The notes below the pieces were generated by a model. The model saw nothing but the letters and a program-made list of their open reading frames with translations. It was not told the DNA's origin and did no database searches. A stretch of DNA of 64,000 nt, taken from Gautieria morchelliformis (taxonomy: Eukaryota; Basidiomycota; Agaricomycetes; Gomphales; Gomphaceae). The stretch lies in assembly GCA_015179125.1 (NCBI GenBank), contig WHVA01000291.1, forward strand, positions 1-64,000, given 5' to 3'. Position numbers and translations under genes: made by a program. Shown piece by piece: positions 1-8,704 of this stretch; the first letter of the stretch is position 1, and each line of letters starts with the position of its first letter.

Positions 1-60
1 TCCATCACATTCCATCACATGTCACATTCCGTCACATTCCGTAACCTTCTACAAGTTTCT
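1..60. repeat. Short tandem repeat (10-mer TCCATCACAT/TCCGTCACAT)
   Basis: The first ~45 bases are imperfect copies of a 10-mer, TCCATCACAT drifting to TTCCGTCACA. The array is cut by the window edge, so its length is unknown. No gene was seen here. Confidence 0.6.
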
Positions 61-135
61 GTCTCCCCTATTATGTAAGCCTTGCCAGCGCTATAAGACT
101 GTAGCCCATGTGGTGGTGTTTCCTCAGCTTGATCT

Positions 136-215
136 CTGAGGATACCCACTACACAGGCAAGTCCCCATGTATCTATTGTTGGTAGAGTTATAAACTGAGG
201 ATACCCACTACACAG
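136..215 (+). repeat. 21-bp direct repeat, two copies
   Basis: The 21-mer beginning CTGAGGATACCCAC occurs exactly at 136-156 and again at 195-215. The sequence between is unique. It lies just upstream of the gag fragment and may mark the join between that fragment and unknown flanking DNA. Confidence 0.7.
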
Positions 216-302
216 TTGGTCATTGCCTTAGTATCGGCTCTTATCTCCTTGAGTATCTTTGGTTGTGGCTTCGTCATTAGTGTTGCCCTCACAGGGACTG
301 GA

Positions 303-581
303 ATGTTTGAGAAAGCATTTTCCAACCAGTTTTGCCCAAAAAATGAGCAGCTCATGGCCCTTACGAAGCTCGAGGGGACCAGCTGGTACCAGGCCAAGGA
401 TCCGGTCGATGACTACATCGATCGCTTCCAGGAGTTCATCGACCTTGCAGAGTATGACGACGACAAGATGATGATCAAATTCCGACGAGGACTCGATCCG
501 ACACTCCAGAATCAAGTCACACTGCTTGGGGATAGAGCTCCGGATTTCGATGACCCGGAAGGGTGGTACCAAGCTGCATAG
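303..581 (+). pseudogene. Ty3/gypsy gag fragment (gypsy-1 family, N-terminal half)
   Basis: The translation matches the middle of the intact gypsy-1 gag at 5077-6252: it shares the motifs FEKxFSxQFCPKN, GTSWYQAKDPVDDYIDRFQE and FRRGLDPTLQNQV. The match starts near residue FEKAF and stops dead after GWYQAA at 578, where the full gag goes on with QKVSRNREANEAF. A stop codon follows at once and then LINE sequence begins. The missing continuation (RNREANEAFVE) is found on the minus strand at about 25819, which makes this the left half of one gag split by a rearrangement. No start codon of its own is seen. Confidence 0.85.
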
Positions 582-582
582 T

Positions 583-857
583 AGGAATGTCCTACCAGAA
601 CATGAGGCAGCTTTACCTGGGAATTGCCATCCCCAAGATGCTGTACGCGGCAGATGTGTGGTACACACCGGTGAGGAAAAAGGAAGGGGACAAGAAGGCC
701 AGCGGCTCTGTGGGAATGGCCTCTATATACATCATGGGCACCCTTCATTCCACTCCCACCGACCTCCTTGACGCACACACCATCTACTTCCCATGAAATT
801 GAGACTCGACAAGCACACCTATGGCACCACGCTCCGGCTGCTCTCACTCCCTTGGAG
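583..857 (+). pseudogene. LINE ORF2 fragment (region after the reverse transcriptase)
   Basis: Reading the plus strand gives MRQLYLGIAIPKMLYAADVW, then TPTDLLDAH and KLRLDKHTYGTTLRLLSLP. This order is typical of the segment after the RT domain in fungal Tad-like LINE ORF2 proteins. Frames change twice and a stop lies in between, so it is dead. The sequence is the expected continuation of the LINE read on the minus strand at 25820-28348, which stops at FKQLAK. It is interrupted near 857 by AT-rich DNA and resumes at 1395. Confidence 0.75.
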
Positions 858-1394
858 GATATTCATAATGGTTATGTAATACAGCATATATGAGTATATA
901 ATATATACTATAAGAGTATTAATAACAACATATAGGAATATATAGTAGTATTTATAAGGAGAATAATAGATGTTATTAGATGATTCTGTATATATTTAAA
1001 CATCTCGAAGATATATATACATATGAGAGAGTATTAGACTACAAGATAGAGTAACAGATACTTGGAGAGATACTTGTAACAGATATGAGTAGGAGTATTA
1101 GTATGACTAGTTATAATGAGAGAGTATTAGACTAGCATATGGAGTAATAGTAGTTGTGTAGATATTTGTAATATATATGAATAGTTATAATGATATAGTG
1201 TATATTAAAAGTGGGTAGAAAAAATAAGAAGAGACGTAAAAATTGGCATAGGTGTTCTCGTCGGCGGAGCGGCCGCTTGGGGAGGGACAAAATAAAAATT
1301 ATTTATAGCCCAACAATAAGATTGGCATATACTTTCGTCCTCTTCTTTTCTATAATTTGAGAATAAAATCGGTGAAGCTACAGGTAATAAAAAG
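858..1394. other. AT-rich insertion within the LINE fragment, possible mitochondrial DNA insert
   Basis: About 500 bp of very AT-rich sequence (long TATA/ATATA runs) separates two parts of the same LINE reading, LLSLP and HPPLGPPLHPQLKRAARYVK. Near its right end (1255-1290) is a short GC-rich knot containing the palindrome AGCGGCCGCT inside otherwise AT-rich DNA. That pattern recalls GC clusters of fungal mitochondrial genomes. A mitochondrial origin is an inference only; no mitochondrial gene is recognised. Confidence 0.45.
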
Positions 1395-1587
1395 TTGTGA
1401 GCATCCGCCCTTGGGACCACCCCTGCACCCACAGCTGAAGAGAGCGGCCAGGTATGTTAAAAAGCATAGATCGCCACGGCATGAGCTCCTGCATGTGCAT
1501 GAACTGCGGCCTGGCACCACAGAAACCATTCGATTGACACGACATGGCCCGCAATGGCAGCTGCCAGTGCACACTACTATAAGATAG
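1395..1587 (+). pseudogene. LINE ORF2 fragment (continuation)
   Basis: The translation HPPLGPPLHPQLKRAARYVK followed by KHRSPRHELLHVHELRPG is a well-known stretch near the start of the RNase H part of basidiomycete LINE ORF2 proteins. It continues the reading that stopped near 857. It ends without the rest of the RNase H domain. From 1588 to 1816 nothing recognisable is seen apart from a T-rich run around 1770-1790. Confidence 0.7.
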
Positions 1588-1821
1588 CGGCAGTATAGAC
1601 CGCGCACCCTCTAAGCGCCCATCTAAGCCATCTCAACAGAACACTTTCCCTATTGTAGACACTCGAAATATCAAAAACGTAAGACCATATGTTTGTTCAT
1701 AAGACACTATTCGACAACTCTATGGTGCTATTTTGTTGAAATCAAGCTTATAAAAATTTCTATTGCATGTTTTTTCATTTTTTTTTTTCATTTCAAAATT
1801 CATAAAACGTGATTCCCTGTC

Positions 1822-2312
1822 TGTCAGGGGACACCCTGTTTTCCATTTCCAGTTCCGACACCACACCCAGTTCCGACTCCATTTCTGACTCCGCTTCCAA
1901 TTCCGATTCCATCTCCACCTCCGCTTTCGGAAATGATTCCGCTTCTGGGAGAACTTCCACCAGTTCTGTTCGCCTTTCCAGTTCCACCCCAATTTCCGAC
2001 TTCCACTCTCGGAACAGTGTCGGAAATCAAGCGACTCGTGTAATAGGTGGCATCAAGGGTTGATCAAGGGTCAGGGAGGTCAGGAGGATGCAGGGTTGAT
2101 GGCGGGTGCCAAGTGTTGTCCCTGGCTGCGGAGTGTAGTATAATACGGGCTCGCTGACATTGGGGGTCCTTAGACTTTTCTCTTTGGATTTCCCCTTGTC
2201 AGGTGAGAATCCCCTCTCTTGTATACTCTGTTCATTTATACATACTTTGGATTTCCCCTTGTCAGTTGTGTGGTAGTGTGATCTCCACAACCAGCCAGGG
2301 TTGCCCTTACAC
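1822..2312 (+). mobile_element. Solo LTR of gypsy-1 with 5-bp target duplication
   Basis: This 491-bp unit starts TGTCAGGGG and ends CCCTTACA. It is near-identical to the gypsy-1 LTRs at 8215-8704 (same orientation) and 6434-6923 (opposite). It is flanked by the perfect direct repeat CTGTC at 1817-1821 and 2313-2317. That pattern is what LTR-LTR recombination of a full insertion leaves behind. The sequence carries many TTCCGA/TCGGAA words, and one strand reads as a serine-rich open frame, which is composition and not a gene. Confidence 0.9.
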
Positions 2313-2454
2313 TGTCCAGGAAACACAAGTTTGATTTTCTGTCCCGGCGATTTTCGCCACATTACATAAGCAAATAGCGGAGCTTGAATTCTTTTTTCAT
2401 GGGACACAGTGACGAGGATATATCCCTACTCCGACGCTTCAGACTCCGATGCGC
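2313..2454. other. Short unassigned segment between solo LTR and inverted gypsy-1 half
   Basis: This stretch of ~140 bp belongs to neither LTR nor gypsy-1 coding sequence. Under the inversion model for gypsy-1 copy a it should be the original left flank of that element. It does not read as the gypsy-2 integrase that flanks the right end, so the model leaves this join unexplained. Confidence 0.4.
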
Positions 2455-4849
2455 CTCTTCCACCTGCCAGCATGCCCAGCGACCCGTGTGTCATGGTGCT
2501 GGGACACGATGCGGCGGCGGAGGTCTGCCCCACCTGGAACATAGACCTTGCCTCTGAAGTGGAGCAGTCCATCACGTTCCGACCATTCCGCTGCCCGTAC
2601 AGACTGTGAGTGCCCTTTCCGAAGTTCCTCCACCGCCTTCGCCACCGACTCCTCCTTCTCTCCATTCCGGTACTGCCTCCGGATATCCCGGAGCATTTCC
2701 GCTTCCGCCCCAATTGCAGTCACTCTTTCTAGGGCGTGGATTGCTAAGAGACTTGGGCGGAGCAGTGTCATATCCGCGTTGTCTCCACTTCCGCTTCCAT
2801 GATCCGCACGGCGGGATAGGGCATCGGGCTTGCCCATGGTGTGGCCAGGGCGGTGGCAGAGCAGGAAGTCGAACCGGGACAGGTGTAGGGACCACCGTGC
2901 TTGTCGTCGGTTCAACTTCTTAGATGTGCGGAAATACTCGAGGTTCTTGTGGTCTGTCCAAATCTCAAACGGGCATAGAGCACCCTCGAGGAAGTGTCGC
3001 CACTCCTCCAGCGCTCGGATGATTGCCAGCATCTCCTTGTCGTGGATCTCATAGTTCCGCTCGACCGGACTAAGGCTTTTAGAGAAGAAGGCAATCAGAC
3101 GCCATCCCCCATCATCTTCCGATGACTGTTGTGACAAGACCGCTCCGGTAGCTGTGTCGGAAGAGTCCGCCTCGACTCGATAAGGGCGAGAGTCATCGGG
3201 AAAGATCAGGACCGGGGTGGAAGTGATCAGCTCTTTGAGTTTGTCAAAGGAAGCCTGTTCCAGCTCTCCCCACTGCCATCCAACCTCCTTCTTGGTGAGG
3301 TTGAATAGGGCATGAGCGTGGCAGGAGAAGTCCTTGATGAACCGCCGGTAGAAATTGACAAACCCAATGAAGGACTGGACCTCTTTCCTGTTCCGTGGCA
3401 CAGGCCAATCCGACACACCGGAAACTTTGACTGGGTCCATTTCCACCTTTCCTTCCGACACAATCACCCCAAGATACTCTATCCGCGTCCGCTCAGATTC
3501 ACACTTTTCCGGCTTGAGACACAGGTTGCATTCCCGGAGCCGTTCCAGCACTCTCCGCACGACTTCCCGACGTTTGGACATTGTTTTTGTGAAGATGAGG
3601 ATGTCATCGAGGTAGATGCAGACAACCCCTTCTGCTATCATGTCACGGAAAATGTCATTCATCATTGTCTGGAATGTGGCGGGACTGTTGGTAAGGCCGA
3701 AGAACATGACCTGTGGCTCAAAGAGTCCTCGGTTCGTGCGGAATGCGGCCTTCCACTCGTCTCCCTCCCGGATCCGAACATTATTGAAGCCCCAGCGGAC
3801 ATCCAGCTTAGTGAAGTACCTTGCCCTGCGGAGTTGTGTGATTAGTTCGGAAATGAGTGGAATGAGGTACCGGTTCTTGATCGTGATCGCATTCAAGGCC
3901 CGGTAATCCTGCACAAGTCTGAGCGAGCCGTCCTTCTTCTTGATGAAGAACACCGGAGATGCCATGGGTGACTTGGAGGGGGGGATCCTCCCTGTACGGA
4001 GGTTTTCCGCAAGGAATACATCAAGCTCTACCTGCTCCTTGGGTGACAGCGGGTAGACTTTGCAGTTGGTGGGCTTTGACCCAGGCTCCAACTCGATGGC
4101 ATGGTCCCACAGCTTCCGTGGAGGCAGGGCATCAAATGACTCCTTGGAAAACACTCCTCTAACTCCTGCAGGTACTCCGGAATTTCCACCTCTACTCTAT
4201 CATGCCTCTTGGAGGCTTCAGCAAGGCGTTGCGAAATATTTCCGGTGGCGCGGATGTGTTCCACTTCCGGCGGAAGGTTTACGTACAGCAAGCGCTCCCC
4301 TTCCGCCAGATGTCTTCTGGCCGAGTCGGATGACATCGGGTCGGAATTGGAATTGGAATCGGAAATGGGATCCGGTTCAAATTCCGCTTCCGAGTCTTCT
4401 TCTGCAAGCAGTGGATGGGGGCCAGAACGACATGTCTGTATGAGCCGTTCGGTCTTCCGCTGCTCCTGGCGCTCCTTCCACACTTCCGACCTGCACATGT
4501 GACACTTGGCTGGACATCGACTCATCAGTACCTTCCGAGTCTGCCAATTGATCTCCAGGTTGTGCTCCTGAAGCCAGGTAAACCCGAGGATGATGTCCTG
4601 CTTCCCCAGGCTGGTGACTGCAAAGGAAGTGCGTTCTGAGTGTCCATCGTAGCGGAGAATTGTGTCTACTATCTCTGTGATGGACCCTGCCTCATTGGGG
4701 CTTCCATCCACATTGAACACTGGGATTGCACGTTGCAACTTCCGCATGGTCAGTCGGTTCCGTTCCACATAGTCTCGGTCCATAAACTGACCAGTGGCCC
4801 CGCAATCGACAAGGGCGGGTCCGGATTTGACTTCTGCTGTATCTGTCAT
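2455..4849 (-). pseudogene. gypsy-1 copy a: protease, reverse transcriptase and RNase H (5' part of pol)
   Basis: On the minus strand the order is: an aspartic protease segment (LVDCGATGQF, with DCG where DSG is usual), a linker, a reverse transcriptase with QDYRALN, FGLTNSPATF and the catalytic IYLDDIL, then RNase H (TDHKNLEYF) and the start of the integrase zinc-binding region (GHAGRWK). A one-base frameshift near 4150 separates protease and RT frames; copy b at 24.4 kb has one extra base there. The RT-RNase H frame is otherwise open for about 560 codons. The reading breaks off at 2455 in the middle of the integrase N-terminus. The next residues (TLELVARNYWW) are found at 6924 on the opposite strand, so this is half of an element whose other half points the other way. 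Confidence 0.9.
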
Positions 4850-5076
4850 CTGGATCTACACCTTAATGACTAGTGACTTGGGGCCAGGGGTGGCAGCAAC
4901 AACATAGCGCTTTGGAAGGCGTCTCTCCCAAGGCGATGCGGGATGGATGGGGTGTCGGATTTGGTTTTTGTGTGACTTTATCCGGTGGTCTGCACGAAGT
5001 GAGGGGAGTGGGGGCTTTTCATTCTCTACTTCAAGACAGGCAAACTGGTTATGTACAGGCAGCAGGGGCACACATC

Positions 5077-6252
5077 TCACCCCCTGCGCGTCACAAAATC
5101 CGACGCATCTTCCGCTTCTGGTGGACCATGTTCCGCATTTTCGGAAATTTCTTCCACAGTGGGCACTCTGCTTATGTCCGCAAGTGCGAGGAACTCTGGA
5201 AGGAGCTCGAGTTTCTCCTCTGTGGTCATAAGCCGGATATCAAAGGCTTGGGGGCACTCGCGAGCATAGTGGCCTGGTTGTTGACATCGGAAGCAGGTGA
5301 TAGTTCCGTGGCCTTTTCCGCGCATGCGGTCAACATCCATCGGGGCAGGGCCACTCTTCGAGGGAGGAGGGCTATGGTTCCTAATAGGAGCAGGCGGAGC
5401 AAGCATCAGAAATATTTTCCATGTGGGAATGAATGCGCTTCCGGGTTTTGGCACAGGTGGAGTAGGACGAGTGGAACTGCGTGTCATGTTCCGGCTCGTC
5501 TCTACGAAGGCCTCATTTGCCTCCCTGTTCCGAGACACCTTCTGCGCAGCTTGGTACCACCCTTCCGGGTCATCAAAATCCGGAGCTCCATCCCCAAGCA
5601 GTGCAACTTGGTTCTGGAGTGTCGGATCAAGTCCTCGTCGGAATTTAATGACGATCGTCTTGTCGTCGTCATACTCCGCAAGGTCAATGAGCTCCTGGAA
5701 GCGATCGATGTAGTCATCGACCGGATCCTTGGCCTGGTACCAGCTGGTCCCCTTGAGCTTCTTAAGGGCTGTGAGCTGCTTGTTTTTCGGGCAGAACTGG
5801 TCGGAAAATGTTTTCTCGAAGGCGTCCCAGTCCCGGAAGTAGTTCCCCTTGCCCTTTGCTTCATGTCGGATCACCTTGTTTGCAAAACGGGCTGCGTGGT
5901 CCGATTTGAAAAAGGACAATGCCCAGTGAATCCGAGCCTGGTCGTTCGGAAAGAGGTCTCCGACAATTGCGAAGTAGATGCTGCATGTGTTGAAGAATGC
6001 GCATCCCTTCTCCCGATCTCCGTCAAAGTCCGCCGGAGTTGCGGGTTTGACCTTTGCTAACTTCGCGGAGACCCTCTCTTCCGCTAGTTCCGCTTTTCCG
6101 AAATCCGGATCATCCAGAATTTCATTTCCACCAGTTTGTGGAATATCTAACTTAGCCAAAATCGCTTGTAAGGCTGTTTCAATCGCGTCGGTCTTCATCC
6201 GGTTCCGCGTCAATTCCTCCTCCATATTCTGAAGACGATCGTCTGGATCCAT
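5077..6252 (-). CDS. gypsy-1 copy a gag protein
   Basis: This open frame encodes a retrotransposon gag. A coiled, charged N-terminus (MEEELTRNRMKTDAIE) is followed by the capsid-like gag domain (DWDAFEKTFSDQFCPKN ... YIDRFQELIDLAEY) and a CCHC zinc knuckle, CFRCQQPGHYAREC, which binds the element RNA. The frame is open back into the LTR at 6434. The first good ATG is at 6252 (MDPDDRLQNMEEE), and I chose it for that reason. Gag and pol are separated by a stop and a gap of about 230 bases. It is the best-preserved gypsy-1 gag in the window; damaged halves lie at 303-581 and 25181-25819. Confidence 0.85.
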   Translation of the reverse strand: MDPDDRLQNMEEELTRNRMKTDAIETALQAILAKLDIPQTGGNEILDDPDFGKAELAEERVSAKLAKVKPATPADFDGDREKGCAFFNTCSIYFAIVGDLFPNDQARIHWALSFFKSDHAARFANKVIRHEAKGKGNYFRDWDAFEKTFSDQFCPKNKQLTALKKLKGTSWYQAKDPVDDYIDRFQELIDLAEYDDDKTIVIKFRRGLDPTLQNQVALLGDGAPDFDDPEGWYQAAQKVSRNREANEAFVETSRNMTRSSTRPTPPVPKPGSAFIPTWKIFLMLAPPAPIRNHSPPPSKSGPAPMDVDRMRGKGHGTITCFRCQQPGHYARECPQAFDIRLMTTEEKLELLPEFLALADISRVPTVEEISENAEHGPPEAEDASDFVTRRG

Positions 6253-6433
6253 GTCGGAAGGAGAAATATGGGACGGAAAGGTTGGGAGCTCGACATAAGA
6301 AGAGGGGCTGTCGTACGCTGTGCGTGCGGAAGAGGTTGCGATTTCCGAGTCGCTGTCTCCGATTCCGAACGCACCTATGGCGAATGCAACGCGCGGTACG
6401 ACCGCCGGTCCTCTAGGGGAGAGACTTTTCTGC

Positions 6434-6923
6434 TGTAAGGGCAACCCTGGCTAGTTGTGGAGATCACACTACCACACAACTGACAAGGGGAAATCCAAAG
6501 TATGTATAAATGAACAGAGTATACAAGAGAGGGGATTCTCACCTGACAAGGGGAAATCCAAAGAGAAAAGTCTAAGGACCCCCAATGTCAGCGAGCCCGT
6601 ATTATACTACGCTGCGCAGTCAGGGACAACACTTGGCACCCGCCATCAACCCTGCATCTCCCTGACCACCCTGACCCTTGATCGACCCTTGATGCCACCT
6701 ATTACGCGAGTCGCTTGATTTCCGACACTGTTCCGAGAGTGGAAGTCGGAAATTGGAGTGGAACTGGCAAGGCGAACAGAACTGGTGGAAGTTCTCCCAG
6801 AAGCGGAATCATTTCCGAAAGCGGAGGCGGAGATGTATTCGGAACCGGAAGCGGAGTCAGAAATGGAGTCGGAACTGGGTGTGGTGTCGGAACTGGAAAT
6901 GGGAAACAGGGTGTCCCCTGACA
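6434..6923 (-). mobile_element. gypsy-1 copy a 5' LTR (inverted relative to the 3' LTR)
   Basis: On the plus strand it reads TGTAAGGGCAACC at the left and CCCCTGACA at the right, i.e. the minus-strand element starts TGTCAGGGG. It sits directly upstream of gag (minus strand), the right place for a 5' LTR. On its other side, at 6924, it touches integrase coding sequence of opposite orientation instead of host DNA. That abnormal join is one breakpoint of the internal inversion. Confidence 0.9.
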
Positions 6924-8214
6924 ACGCTGGAGTTAGTGGCTCGGAATTACTGGTGGCCTCAGATGTCCCGCTCCATTGGACAGTACGTGAAGACATGTGA
7001 CCTTTGTCTCCGAACCAAAGCACAAGGACATCCGCCCGTCAGAGAACTTGTTCCGCTCCCGATTCCCAAATCCTGCTGGGACACCATCAGTGTCGACTTC
7101 ATCGTTGAACTCCCAGAGTCTCATGGCTACGACGCAATCATGAACGTCGTGGATTCGGTAAGCAAGGTGTCCCACTTCATTCCGACGCACACGACAATCA
7201 CAGCCCTCGGAGGGGCCCCCCTGTTCCTTGCACATGTCTGGAAGTTACATGGGCTCCCGAAGCAAGTTGTTTCTGACCGAGGTCCGCAATTTGTTGCGGA
7301 AATAACTCGGGAGCTCTACCGCCTGCTGGGCATAAAGCTGGCTACCACCACAGCATACCATCCGCAGGGTGATGGACAGACGGAACGGGTCAATCAGGAG
7401 CTGGAGCAATATCTCCGCCTCTTTGTCAATGAGAGGCAGGATGACTGGGATGAGTTACTTCCACTGGCGGAATTCCAATACAACAACCATGTACATTCCG
7501 CCACACAACAGACTCCCTTCATGCTCGACTCCGGACGACACCCGCGGATGGGCCCCGAACCACGCCAGGCTGAGTCCCGACTCGAGACGGTCAATGAGTT
7601 CCGGGACTGCATGGACTCCACCCTTTCGGAAGCCAAGTCGACCCTTGCGAAGGCCAAGGATGACATGGCAAGGTACTACAACCAACGCCGGGTTCCTGCC
7701 CCAGAGTACCAAGTTGGAGACAAGGTGTATCTAGATGCAAGTGACATCTGCACCACACGCCCTTCGCAGAAGCTTGCCCACCGCTACCTTGGGCCCTTCA
7801 CAGTGATGCAGAGGGTTGGGCGGAATGCATACCACCTCTGACTCCTGATGTCCATGTCCCGCCTCCACCCCGTCTTCAACGTGGTGAAGTTACTCCCTAT
7901 GCTTGAGGACCCAATTCCAGGTCGAAAGGCTGGTCCGCCACCTCCACCGGAAATTGTAGATGGGGAAGAGCACTATGTGGTGGAACGGATCCTGGACAGC
8001 AGGTTTGTGCGAGGACGACTCCAATTTCTCATGAAATGGGAAGGGTATGGGTATGAGGAGAATTCGTGGGTCCCGGAGCAAGATGTCTCCGCTCCAGACA
8101 AACTCCGCGAGTTCTATAGGACACACCCTGGTGCCCCTCGCCGAATCCGCTCACTTGCATTTCAATCCCTTGTGTCCCGTGCTTCGAGGACGCAGCACGC
8201 TAGAGGGGGGGTGA
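6924..8214 (+). pseudogene. gypsy-1 copy a: integrase and chromodomain (3' part of pol)
   Basis: The plus strand starts with LELVARNYWWPQM, part of the integrase zinc-binding domain (CDLCLRTKAQGHPP follows). The catalytic core comes next: D in ISVDFIVELPES, D in VSDRGPQF, and E in the QELEQYLRLF region after GDGQTERVN. After the core come the GPFTVMQRVG segment and a chromodomain (HYVVERILDSR, LQFLMKWEGYGYEENSW). The frame is open except for one TGA at 7839-7841, where copy b and family logic suggest an arginine codon. The chromodomain is known in such elements to steer insertion toward marked chromatin. The frame runs on into the 3' LTR. Confidence 0.9.
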
Positions 8215-8704
8215 TGTCAGGGGACACCCTGTTTTCCTTTTCCAGTTCTGACTCCATACCCAGTTCCGACTCCATTTCCGACTCTGCTTCCGGTTCCGAA
8301 TCCATCTCCGCCTCCGCTTTCGGAAATGATTCCGCTTCTGGGAGAACTTCCACCAGTTCTGTTCGCCTTGCCAGTTCCACTCCAATTTCCGACTTCCACT
8401 CTCGGAACAGTGTCGGAAATCAAGCGACTCGCGTAATAGGTGGCATCAAGGGTCGATCAAGGGTCAGGGTGGTCAGGGAGATGCAGGGTTGATGGCGGGT
8501 GCCAAGTGTTGTCCCTGGCTGCGGAGCATAGTATAATACGGGCTCGCTGACATTGGGGGTCCTTAGACTTTTCTCTTTGGATTTCCCCTTGTCAGGTGAG
8601 AATCCCCTCTCTTGTATACTCTGTTCATTTATACATACTTTGGATTTCCCCTTGTCAGTTGTGTGGTAGTGTGATCTCCACAACCAGCCAGGGTTGCCCT
8701 TACA
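8215..8704 (+). mobile_element. gypsy-1 copy a 3' LTR
   Basis: This LTR starts TGTCAGGGG and ends CCCTTACA directly after the integrase-chromodomain half, in the same orientation. It is near-identical to the solo LTR and, in reverse, to 6434-6923. At 8705 the sequence switches to the integrase of gypsy-2, so the element seems to have inserted into gypsy-2. No matching target duplication could be found, as expected if the left flank was moved by rearrangement. Confidence 0.9.

Noticed and set aside
1809-2063. Serine-rich frame ISSSDTTPSSDSISDSASNS, repeated at 6.7, 8.2 and 21.5 kb
   Set aside because: It lies wholly in gypsy-1 LTRs and arises from the repeated TTCCGA word; it has no gene context.
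3312-3845. 177-codon plus-strand frame opposite gypsy-1 RT
   Set aside because: It is antisense to the clearly conserved RT and RNase H reading.
4873-6060. 395-codon plus-strand frame opposite gypsy-1 gag
   Set aside because: It is antisense to gag with its zinc knuckle; the translation has no recognisable feature.
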